This document shows positions 38,864-49,147 of a stretch of 64,000 nt of DNA, piece by piece. Location of the stretch: positions 15,007,387 to 15,071,386 of the forward strand of contig NW_024881321.1 in NCBI RefSeq assembly GCF_018691265.1, given 5' to 3'. A model generated the notes under the pieces. That model did no database searches and was not told where the DNA came from. It saw only the letters and a program-made list of their open reading frames with translations. This stretch comes from Tyto alba (lineage: Eukaryota > Chordata > Aves > Strigiformes > Tytonidae). A program made the translations under genes and the position numbers. The stretch's first letter is position 1. Each line of letters begins with the position of its first letter.

Positions 38864-41800
38864 TTAATTTCTCCCAAGTCAAGTCTGTTTTGCCTTTGAG
38901 GGTAACTGATAAGCGATCTCCCCGACCTTATCTCGAACCATTTTTTATCTTATTTCCACCCCCTTCTCTTGCTGAGAAGGGGGAGTGGTAGTGTGGCTTG
39001 GTGGACATCTGGCGACCAGCCAAGGCCAACAGACCACAATCAGACATAGGTGTTTAGGTAAGTTAAACTATAGATTTCCATTGATTACAATGAGATTAGA
39101 CACATTACCATATCAAAACCAAAATTCAGCTGGATAACCATCTCCAAATTCCCAGAAATTATCTTCAAAACTCAAGGCCTATTTCTGCATGTGATAAATC
39201 TTTAACTGGTACATACTTAATCATATGAACTTAAGACCTTTTGTATCTGAAAAAGGCACAAATAGGACCAGATGAGTTCCTTGTGGAGATCACAGAAATT
39301 CCTTTGAAAATATTAATGTCATACTCAGTATCAGGAAATATTCTTTATCTACTACTCCTTCTTAAAAGAAAAAAAAATAAAAAGAAGTTATCAATCAAGG
39401 TTACTATTCAAAGCTTACCGAAATTGCCTTGCTATCTTCCCTCTGTTAGCAGGCATTACTGTTCTTGTTGTTTTGACCCAACCTTATTACTTGAATAATC
39501 TGTTTTTAAACTCATGGACAGTAGGCTGTGTTAAACACCACAGTTCAGATGCAATGTTTGACATGGGAAGTTCCTCAAACCTTAATTACAGATCTCTGGG
39601 AATGAACATAGGGCAGCTGTACTGCTTACACTGTGTACTTTCCATGAGCATCGGTTACTGACTAATGCAAGACAACAAGATGAGTCTTAGAACTATATAC
39701 TGTGCATTTTGCTTCCTTCATCCCCAGACGTTAAACTGTCTTTCCTTCTCTGCCTGGTTCTTTTTCCTTTCATCTCTCCTTTAAGCTTAATTTCCCTATT
39801 AATTTTATTCAATTTTATTGATACTGTATTTTTTTTTCTTAAACTGTATCTCTCTATAGTAGCACTCAAATACATTGAAAAAGATGGTCCCTCTCCTTAG
39901 AGAACTAAAAAAGAAAACATAAATTACAGTTTGTTGAAAGAGTTTTATTAAATTTATGAGGATGATAGTAAATAAAAGCTGTACTACTTTAGAGCTGACC
40001 ATCCAAAAAAGGATTCAGTTGAATTTATTTCAGTATTTATGATGAAATATTTAAGTTTTGTGTTGAGAAAGTTTTTCACGTTTTATCCAGAAAGATTTGA
40101 GTAGCCATACTAAAGCATTTATTTATTTTATATATGTGGTAATTTTCTAATTATTCTATGCTACTTTTTCCACCAAGAGTCTCCCCTGACCCTTATATCA
40201 AGTATCAGAGAAAACACAAATGCCTATGTTTCTTTGATATTAAGAGAAAACAGAAAACAAAGAACTCAGATTTCTCATTCTAAACTCAACTATACCTGAC
40301 AATATTAAAACAACAATAACAAAAGTATATTTCTTGGTTTCTTTTCACTCATAATCTTGGGTTCTTACCAAGTGCGATGCAAGTCACAATTGCAAGTTGA
40401 GGATGTAAATCTTTTCCTATATTTTTTTGCATTTTCTCTTTTTATTGAATTTTCTATTCTATTGTAATTCAGTCTCTGTTATATGGTAGCATTTTGTTTT
40501 AATTAAATAGGGATAGGTAAATTCTATGCTTATATCACTCTTCTTTTTTGTTTCCTCCAGTATCGAGTTCCTGTATTGCTTTGTGCACCATTCCCAGTCA
40601 AAAACTAACTTAAACCTTAGCCTAAGTTTAGAGCTGCCTATAACATTTACTCAATCCTGGCTGGAATTTTTAATAAACTCTCCAATGTAAATCTTAAAGG
40701 ATTATCTATAATTTGCACTGAGTTTGGATGTTTTTGTTGCAGCATTTTTTATGTTTATTCAGCAGCTGTAGAATATATTTCAAGTATAGTATCTAAAACC
40801 AGTTCAATTCAAGTGAGTTGCCTTCACTCCAAACAACCAAATCATTTGTGGCAGAGGACATAATCAAGATACATGACTGCAGAAGAAGGGAAAAAAGAGC
40901 AAGTAGTATCAAGAATGAAACCAGAAATGACACAGAGATTATGAACAGTGGAGGGGTCTGAAGAGACACACAAGAAGCAATAGTAGCATAAATATTTTTG
41001 GTGTCTTTCACTTCATTCAATGCAATGTACTGGCATTTCTTAACTGAATTTTTACTTTTATAGAAATAAATACTTTATTACATAAAACATTTTTGTGTGC
41101 TTGGGTTTTACACTATTGTTTTGTTTGATTTGTTCTAAATCAGAGGAAAATGAAGAAAAATATCACCTGCATACTTTTTATTGAAAAGTGTAGAAAGTTT
41201 TGTCCTGGTTCTCTGAAAGTGATTCTTACTGTACTATATTATAGCATATTAAATCTATTGCATTTTATTAAGTTATTCTATTAAAAAGAAGAGAAAATAT
41301 GTGAAAACAATTAATTTTCAGGCAACAATTTTGAGTATTTTATATTTATTGATTTGTAATATATTTAGTATAAGCTATGGTTTGTAATATGTTTTAATTT
41401 GATTTAAAAATGAAGGTTCATTTTATCTAGGATAAGTTTTTATAAACTTTATCCAGGGAATGTTCTACCAAACTTCTACCTATCATGAAGTATCAAATTT
41501 AGAAACTCCAAAAATACTGATCGTGCATTGCCCTCTGCAAGTAGGCTTTTTGTATGTTCTCAATAATGCAAAATACATATTATCTAGCCTGCTTCATAAA
41601 AATTTTAATTAGAGGAGGCACATTCCTAGATCTGCTTCTGAGAAATCTGTAAAAAAAAAAAAAAAGCCCTGTGAAAACTGAATTAGTAAAATGAATAGCG
41701 AATTACAATGCTGGACATCAGAAGTGACTCCTGATTGAAGTCAAGTGCAGAAACGGAGTACATGGAAGTTAAAAGAAAGAATGAATGACCTGGGAGAAAT

Positions 41801-41953
41801 TCAGAACATGTGAAAATAGAATTTGGGAGTGTTGTGGTTTGAGCCTACTCTGCAGCTAAATGCCACACAGTCGCTCACCCACCCTCCCCCCACTTGGGAA
41901 TGGGGAGGGAATCGGAGGGACAAAGGGAGACTCGCAGGTTGAGAGAAAAACAG

Positions 41954-41959
41954 TTTAAT
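41954..41959 (-). terminator. LTR poly(A) signal ATTAAA
   Basis: ATTAAA on the minus strand in TTATTAAACTGTTTTT, downstream of the LTR TATA box. It is in sense with KLHL1, so it could in principle truncate the transcript within the intron. Confidence 0.55.
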
Positions 41960-42124
41960 AACAGTAACAGAACAACACACTGACAGCAGTATCACCAGGT
42001 AATGTACAATACAGCTGCTCACCACCCACCAACCAACACCCACCTGCTCCCGGCCTGCGATCCCCAACACAAAGGCACCACAGCAACACTCCCAGAAGTG
42101 AGAGCCCCTCCTGGCCCACTCCTG

Positions 42125-42134
42125 CCTTTATATA
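42125..42134 (-). promoter_or_regulatory. TATA box of the solo LTR
   Basis: TATATAAAGG on the minus strand, in the context CACTATATAAAGGCAGGAG. It points in the direction of KLHL1 transcription. Confidence 0.6.
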
Positions 42135-42323
42135 GTGAGCACAATGTCACATGACATGGGATATCGGCCAATCGGGGCCCAGCCCTCCAGCTGTGCTCCC
42201 CCCGCCCCCGCACACAGGTGAGGGCACTGGGACCTGGGGAGCCCTTGGGGTCTCAGGGTGCTGCAGCTCCTCCCGCTGCCAGACCAACAGGAACTCTAGT
42301 CCAGCCTCGACCAGGGCAGGGAG

Positions 42324-43030
42324 TCCCAAAAGTTGGGTGCAGATGAAGTTAGCAAAGGTTGTGATGGGAAAGAAGGGCTTCTATAATTACCTTGACAGCA
42401 AAAAGAAAACTATGGAAAACTTTCATCCACTGTTCAATAAAGCTTTCTTTGGCTTAGTTTGTCTTTCTTTTTTACCATGGTCTGCTTTCAGGCCTCCCAA
42501 GTCCCACCGTCTAGTGGCAGGATCTGTGGGGTATCACTCACAAAACAGGAAGATGTACTCTAGGCTGCAGTTAAGAGAACTGGAAATACACAAGTCCTTG
42601 GGACCAGAGAGGTTATGTTCAAGGAACAATGAATAAAGGAATGCAGCAATGTCCCTGAAAGGCCACTTTCTTATCTATAACAGATCGTGGTAATTGCAGG
42701 AGGTTTCTGAAGACTGGAAAAGTCAATTTCCATGTCCACCCTCAAGAAGGAAGATGTGGGTAACTATAGACTGTTTTGCCTCACCAAGAAGATTATGGAG
42801 CAAATTTGCTTAGAAGCTACATGCTGAATCACTACAGACAGTGAGGATAATAAGAAACTGGAACAGACTGCCAGGAGAGGAACCTCCACAAATGACGACA
42901 TTTAAAAACTAACTGGGTATGACCTTCAATGGCCTAATCTAACCTTGGACTTGACCCTGCTTTGAGCAGGGGGAATTGAATCAGACTCTAGAAGGTCTCT
43001 TTCAAATTAAATTATATTCTACGATTGTAA
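42324..43030 (+). mobile_element. CR1 LINE fragment, interrupted by the LTR and internally deleted
   Basis: Translated pieces follow the CR1 ORF2 order: KLAKVVMGKKGFYNYLDSKK just after the LTR, then LEIHKSLGPE, then an NYR...LTKKIMEQI-like piece near 42755-42810. At about 42838 the sequence jumps to the LINE 3' end (GTGAGGATAATAAGAAACTG, then TGACCCTGCTTTGAGCAGG) and finishes near 43030 with TTCTACGATTGTAATGG. Most of the reverse-transcriptase core is missing at that jump. Frameshifts and stops make it dead. Sequence left of the LTR (41700-41825) may be more of the same CR1, but I cannot show it clearly. Confidence 0.85.
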
Positions 43031-43105
43031 TGGCCAGAGTCAACACAAGGAGCTTTATCTGTGCTTGTCCAGCCACATCTGTCTAAAACAACATAGAATA
43101 AACAC

Positions 43106-43109
<4 letters not shown>

Positions 43110-43138
<29 letters not shown>
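43110..43138. repeat. A29 homopolymer run
   Basis: It lies 80 bp after the end of the CR1 at 43030. CR1 elements do not carry poly(A) tails, so it is likely independent. Confidence 0.9.
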
Positions 43139-43140
<2 letters not shown>

Positions 43141-44250
43141 AACAGAAAATACAGAACACTCTTCACTTTATTTTGTTTCATGTGACAAAATTCTAGTTTA
43201 TTCAGAACATGATCTTTTAAATTCTACATAATTCAGCAGGTTTTTTTGCTAGTTGAGATTTTTTCTTTTAACTGCAGACCACAATGAAGTAGAAAATCAA
43301 ATGTAAAGTTGTCTGAAGGTTTATTAGAAAATCTAAATAAGATTTTGGCTATTATTTCATGGTCAATCTTCTTATTAAGGTATCTTTCTACCTCCAGAGG
43401 ACTTAGACATACTGTAGAATCAAAATGAAAAATGTGAAATTAAATTTATTGCTTAAAGTGGGCATACAAATATGAACAGCTATTTTAAAAACAGTAGGGG
43501 AAATGAACCAAACTAATAAAAAACCTTACAGTTTCCTCTGTCTCCTCTACAAACTATGCACATTACTGAAATACTCAAAATAGACAAAAAATATACTGGT
43601 AAAAAATACCTAATAAGCATCTAATAAGTATTTTTTCTGACAGTTTAAGAATGTAGATTCAGATGTTGAATTTATTTTTTTTCACCTCATCTGTGTTGAA
43701 AAATGTGAAAAGCAGAAATAGGCCAAGTAACTGTCAAGAAGGAACAATAAAATTCTCATTATTTCTGAAAAAATCTTTTTATTTGATTTCAGAAATGTAC
43801 AGGGATGTAAAATTGGACACAAATTAGAAGGCCTTATATTATTATGCCTCCAGTTTTCTTTTTGATGGGAGGCACCTCAAGGCAAATGTTGCAGCTCTGG
43901 AAAACTATAAATGCAGATGGACAGAAGGACAGAAGTTTAATATTATTCCCTCTGCACTTGATACATCCATAAAGGAAAGATCTTGGTGATTTATATAAAA
44001 ATGGCATCAGATCACAACTATCAGGGGTGCATAAAGTGCCAGATGCATAATACATTTAATATGGCAAAAAGCTTGGAACACAGGAGTTGTCTCAGTTGCC
44101 AAGTCAGCGGGTAGAAATTACTGAGGATGTAGTTGTCATCTGGGAACCTGAGTATATGAAGGCAAGGGAGAAACAGGAAAAAATGGCAGCTCTTAGAAGA
44201 TAGGAGGGTAGAAACAAAGTCTTAAGAATTAAAAATGCAGAAAGAAGAGG

Positions 44251-44326
44251 AGAAAGATTTCTACATTTATTAGAGCTATTAATCTAAAAAGAGAAAGATT
44301 TCTATGTTTATTATAGCTACTATTCT
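44251..44326. repeat. Imperfect 35-bp direct duplication
   Basis: AGAAAGATTTCTACATTTAT... at 44251-44285 recurs as AGAAAGATTTCTATGTTTAT... at 44292-44326, with five mismatches and a 41-bp period. It is local intronic duplication. Confidence 0.8.
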
Positions 44327-45565
44327 GAAACCAAGTGGACTCCGTTTCTTCTGTGCTGCAAACTATCTAGATCAATCTGTTACTGCTTGTTAAGTGGAAT
44401 TATTTTCTCATTTATTACAACTATTAGAACAATTTAAATATTTTAATGAAGGTTTCTGTCTGGTTTTACTGTTTAGTATTTGAACAATAGCTTTGGCTTT
44501 GCAGTCTGGCATAGTGTGCCTTTTTTAAAATCATTATTATGAGAGCTGGAACACAGAATATCCAACTTTTCTGTAAAATAGAAAAAGAATAGTCTCTGTG
44601 TCCATCCTCACTTAGGGTAAAAGAAACTTTGTAAGGTCCAAGTTGCCAAGATGACCTCGTAGTATTCCTCTACACCAGAAAGTCAATTTAGAGTTCAGAA
44701 ATATGTAGCCTGTTTTTTGGTTTTCCGGTTGGGGAACTGTAGTCCAGTTCTGAACTTAGTACCCCAGCAGAGAAACCAGGGCACAAGCAAGGAATAGGTC
44801 ACCCATAGTCTGCAGCCTTACATAGAGTTCAAATGCAAAAAGACTTTCTAACCTGGAAACTCAGAAGTATTGTCTGCATTTTAATCTAAACATTGGGATT
44901 GGATTTTTATTTGCATGCACTACATCAAAGGCTATAGCTAAAACAAAAATCTCAATTAAAAATCACTATTTTAAGCTCTAATTATAATCCAAAACCAAAC
45001 ATAGTTTCATATATACTGGCTGCATTAATACTATATAATTTTACAGAATTTCAGAAATTATAATGTCATTAGAATCTTTATACTAATAATTATCATTAAA
45101 ACTATTTAAGATGGTTTTCAATTCATTCAAAGGCACACGTCATGGGAAGTCACTGTTCAGTATTAAGACACAAATAAGTGTCTGAGAGACTCTGTATGAC
45201 AGAGTTATCAGAGTATCACAATCTTAAACTAAAAATGACTGTGTTCAGTGTAGCTGTACAGCACCTCATTTCAGAAATTTTCATTCTCCTCACATAAGAC
45301 CAGCATCACAGCAGGGAGAAATGCTTGGAACACTCATGATATATTTGCTAGTTGAGTGTTCATCAAACTTTTGAAATCTATACAAAAAAAAAAACACCTT
45401 CAAAGGCCCAACCTTCAAACACCACCTTTTGCCACCACTTACATTAGTGGTACTTAAAGCAAGAGGGAAGCAGGCATGAGGGGCCACAGAAAACACTGTT
45501 CTAAGAAATAAGCGTACCCAAAACATGTACTTTTGCAGTTCCATTATCTTATGGTTATGTCCTAC

Positions 45566-45748
45566 CTATGTGCAGGTATCTTGCGATTCCCAGCAATCAG
45601 GATAACGTCACAGAGCTGCTGTTGCTTCAGGTAGCTCTCCATCTTTCTGAAGGTTTGCTCTGCATGGTGAACAGCCTGGTAGAATTCCTCGGAGCTACAT
45701 GAATCCATGTCGCAGTGGGGTGGCAAGGGGTGGCTGGCTCCTGACAGT
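45566..45748 (-). CDS. KLHL1: KLHL1 internal exon: linker and start of BTB domain (probably exon 2)
   Basis: The minus strand reads 60 full codons with one leading base and two trailing bases. The protein starts [16 protein letters not shown] and ends [18 protein letters not shown], where the BTB/POZ fold begins (conserved Asp of LCDV, His-Arg of IPAHR). Just before it, [20 protein letters not shown] is the helical lead-in shared by KLHL1, 4 and 5. The acceptor is GTGCTTTACAG before the exon and the donor is GTAGGA after CATAG. The split Arg codon (AG+A) is completed exactly by the exon at 31379-31515. An open frame continues upstream to 45840, but that part is intron, and its Met is not a start. 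KLHL1 is a neuronal actin-binding kelch-like protein of about 750 residues in mammals (family knowledge). KLHL1 is preferred over KLHL4 and KLHL5 from remembered paralogue differences. Confidence 0.93.
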
Positions 45749-48029
45749 CTGTAAAGCACAAGAAAAACTACATGTTGATCAGATGTGACCAGGTATCTAG
45801 ACTTCATTGTTCTAGATTCTGATATAAGCAATAAATGCATCCTTTCCAGTTCTCATCACCGGAAGTACAACATAGAAAAATCTCACCATGCAGGGAGAGA
45901 CAACTGAAATTTTACGTCTGTTAACACTAAAATGAATTTTTTTTAGCATAGACGCAGAAGTAATCCATTTCCTTCTTTGATAAATTTACAAAAAATATAA
46001 ATATGAACTACAAAGAGCAATTCAGTATATCTATGTTAAATTTAATAGTATATTTATGTCTTCATTATTAAACTATGATTGGGCTCTATTTTTTTTTAGC
46101 GTAATAGAGCAAAATTATTTTACAGAATTAAACAATTTTTATTTATTTTTCTTAAATGTAAACATGAGCACACAAAGATATAATGGAAAAAGCAATCCTA
46201 TCTTCGCACTGATTCTACGAGTGCCTACTCTAGTTCACTTCTTCAAATTCACATTAATTTTACACCACCTGGGAAAGAAAAATAAAACTCTAATTGACTT
46301 AATTTGTAACTAATTTGGAATATTTTCATAATGATAAACTACATACCTACTTTTTAACCAAAAGGTTCATTAATAAAAACTTAGTTTAGCCTACAAAGAT
46401 AATGATATCTACAGTTCAAAAAATCAGAAAAGAAAAAAGAAAATAGAAACAGGATAAAAATGCAAATATTTTTCACTATATAGCCATATATTCTTAGCCC
46501 AAATTTTATTAGTTCAGCATTTCTTGTCAGAATTTTACTGGAAATAAGAAAATTTTCAGCAAGTACTGGCTCTTTGGGAAACTAATACTAGTATTTCCAG
46601 ATAATTCACAATAAAGATGATATTCTCTTCATTTACAAATATGTAATGAGATTGTTTCGAATGAAAGCCATAAGATTTTATATATCTTGTGGTGCTGAAA
46701 ATGAAGGACTTCACAGATGAAGCTGATTATAGTTTTTACTTCAACTAGATACATACAAAAGAGCTTACATAGTCAACAGAAGAGCAACAGAGGCCATGTT
46801 TTAGTTCAGCTTATCAAATAATAATATAAATTATTTCAAATCAATCTCATTTTATGTATCTCCTGTTAAAAGTTAAATATTAAGGATCACATAAGAAATT
46901 TTGATAATTTACAGTAACAGTACAACAGTTTCATTACATAAGGTTTTAATTCAGTAGGTACTATACTCTAAGAATTATATTAATAGACCTATCAGATAAT
47001 GCAATCTGCACTGTTGGTGATGGAAAAAATTGAGAAGTGCATAAAGATAATAATTTTTAAAAGCAGGTAGCAAAATTAAATAAATTTATCTGAAAAAATA
47101 AAAAAAAAATGTTATTTGATGCTATGTGTATGCTGGTAAGGTTACAATATGTGTGAGCCTGTGTATAGGAAACCAAACTGGCAAAAATTTATTAATCACG
47201 ATTCTTCAAAATGAAAGGAACAGTTCCTTAATTCTGTTATAGTCAATCTTTTTATATAGTCAAGTACGTTATGCTAGATATCTCTTGCAAACTCCTCCTA
47301 AAGGATAAAATAAACATATTAATTCTATGAGTGACATAATCTCCTTACGTGTTCTTATCCAGTCTGGACTGACAACCATGCTGAACAGAAAGCCAAGTTT
47401 ATTTTCACATCTTTGGATCACCAACAAATACTTTCACGTAAAACCATAATGATGGAGCTAAGCTCATTAGTATGGTTAGTGGGTAGATACTTCAGTTCTT
47501 TTCTTTCATTTGCTTTTTTCCTCACTTTGACTGTATCCCGATGCAGATGTCCTTAGTTTTATTGCCGAAGAATTAGAATGATAAGTAATTTGCAAGTAAT
47601 AAATCAGTGCCTAATAGATGAGGTTGCTAAACAGACACATTTATTCCTTTCTTCCAGGGAATTTAGAATTGACAACAACCACAGTTCTGAGAAACTTATT
47701 TTTTGTATCTTGAAGGATACAGGAAGCGGAGACCTTACAAGTACAAAACCCTGCAAGCAGGCATCAGGTGCTTATAAATCTACACAATGAATCAGCCTCC
47801 TGAAAGGAGCTAAGACATTCTTCTTGAAAATAGAAACCAGGAAAGATGTCACAGCAGACCTCAGTTTTTACATACATATGCAATTGAAGAACAACCAAAA
47901 AGCACAACCACCTTTCCTCAAGTTACTGTCAGTAGTACTCTGTTTCAAGACTCAAGGAAGCCTCCTTCATTAAAGTATGACCCAGATGCTCTGCTTTCAT
48001 TCCCTCTTTCCTTTTACTATTGGAGAGGT

Positions 48030-49147
48030 AAAAGACACTGTCTCATATGACACCCTTGTCTCTTGAGAGACATGGATCTGATGGATGGACCACCTGGTGG
48101 ATAAGGAATTGGCTGGATGGTCACACTCAAAGATTTGTGGTCAACAGGTTGATGTCCAAGTGGAGAGCAGTGATTAGTGGAGCTCCTCAGAGGTCAGTAC
48201 TGGGACCAGTACTGTTTAACATCTTTGTTGGTGACATGGACAGTGGGATTGAGTGCACTTTCAGCACGTTTTATGATGACACCAAGCTGTGTGATGCGGT
48301 CGACACGTTGGAGGGATGGAATACCATTCAGAGGGACCTGGACAGGCTGGAGAGGTGGGCCCATGCAAACCTCATGAAGTTCAACAAGGCCAAGTGCAAG
48401 GTCCTGCACATAGGTCGAGGCAATTCCAAGCATAAATACAGGCTGGGAAATGAGTAGAGTGAGTGCAGCCCTGAGGGAAAGGACTTGGGAGTGTTACTGG
48501 ACGAAAAACTGACTATGAACCACCAGTGTGCACTTGCAGTCCAGAAAGCCAACTGTATCTGGGCTGCAGCATGAGAAGTATAGCTAGCACATCAAGGGAG
48601 GTGATTCTCCCCCTCTACTCCACTCTAGTGAGACCCCACCCGGAATACTGTGTCCAGCTCTGGGGGCCCCAACATAAGATTGACAAGGACCTGCTCGAAT
48701 GGGTCCAGAGGACCATGAAGATGTTCAGGGGGCTGGAACACCTTCCATATGAGAACAGGCTGAGAGAGTTGCTATTGTTCAGCCTAGAGAAGGCTCCAGG
48801 GAGACCTTATAGTGGACTTCAAATAATTAAAGAGGCCCTACAGAAAAGATGGAACACATCTTTTTACAAGGGCATGTAGTGATAGGCCAAAGGGTAACAG
48901 CTTTAAATTGAAAGAGGGTAGATTTAGATTAGATATAAGGAAGAAGTTCTTCACTGTGAGGGTGGTGAGGCACTGGGAGAGGTTACCCAGAGAAGTTGTG
49001 GCTGCCCTTTCCCTGGAAGTGTTCAAGGCCAGGTTGGATGAGGCTTTGAGCAACATGGTCTAGTGGAAAGTGTTCCTGCCTCAGGCAACGGGGTTTGAAC
49101 TAGATGACCTTTATGGTCCCTTCTAACACCAACGTTTCTATGATTAT
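48030..49147 (+). mobile_element. CR1 LINE 3' fragment with reverse-transcriptase remnant, plus orientation
   Basis: About 1.1 kb of CR1 begins near the GACACTGTCTCATATGACAC segment (5'-truncated) and ends at CGTTTCTATGATTATA. An open frame at 48047-48457 holds the end of the reverse transcriptase: [17 protein letters not shown], then the catalytic-loop region read FYDDTKL (the family usually has FADDTKL), then [20 protein letters not shown]. The frame then breaks, with further C-terminal pieces at 48526-48879. It is not functional, being truncated and broken. It is the best-preserved LINE in the window. It lies in the upstream intron, antisense to KLHL1. Confidence 0.95.

Larger units (their letters stand above)
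38190..39038 (+). mobile_element. Endogenous retrovirus (ERVL-like) LTR with internal 45-bp repeats, plus orientation
   Basis: A GC-richer block with LTR layout. An AG-rich 5' part is followed by a tandem array of about 45-bp units (38389-38653), a T-rich stretch, ATTAAA at 38858-38863, and an end reading GACCACA at 39032-39038. The array phrase CTGGAGCAGTTTGTGAAGAA is typical of an avian ERVL LTR family I recall. The likely 5' end is at TGTCACAGTG near 38203, but no matching target duplication was found (ATCAG follows the 3' end), so the left edge is uncertain. There is no internal region, so it is probably a solo LTR. It is antisense to KLHL1. Confidence 0.82.
41830..42318 (-). mobile_element. 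Solo LTR, minus orientation, 489 bp with perfect 5-bp target duplication
   Basis: The plus strand begins TGTTGTGGTTTGAGCC and ends CCAGGGCA, so the minus strand runs TGCCCTGG to CAAACCACAACA with the TG...CA ends of an LTR. GGAG-type target duplications flank it: GGGAG at 41825-41829 and again at 42319-42323. TATATAAAGG at 42125-42134 and ATTAAA at 41954-41959 are on the minus strand in correct order, about 165 bp apart. Five-base duplications fit ERVL-type integration. It contains no genes. The flanking sequence to the right is CR1, so the LTR landed in an older LINE. It lies in the same orientation as KLHL1, inside the 14-kb intron. Confidence 0.93.
31516..45565 (-). other. KLHL1: Complete KLHL1 intron, 14,050 bp
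   Basis: The intron is bounded by donor GTAGGA at the right and acceptor TTTTTTGCAG at the left, and splits an Arg codon after its second base. It contains the LTR at 38190-39038, the nested LTR at 41830-42318 with its host CR1, an AAAAC repeat, a TTTA microsatellite and an ATT/AAT palindrome. The stretches 32500-38189, 39039-41829 and 43139-45565 are AT-rich, and I recognise no gene or conserved element in them. Confidence 0.93.

Noticed and set aside
42151..42636. 161-codon plus-strand open frame.
   Set aside because: It crosses from antisense LTR into a CR1 fragment, so it is a chance fusion of two repeats.
45749..45840. Upstream extension of the KLHL1 exon to a Met codon.
   Set aside because: The extension lies before a good acceptor site (GTGCTTTACAG) and has no KLHL similarity; it is intron.
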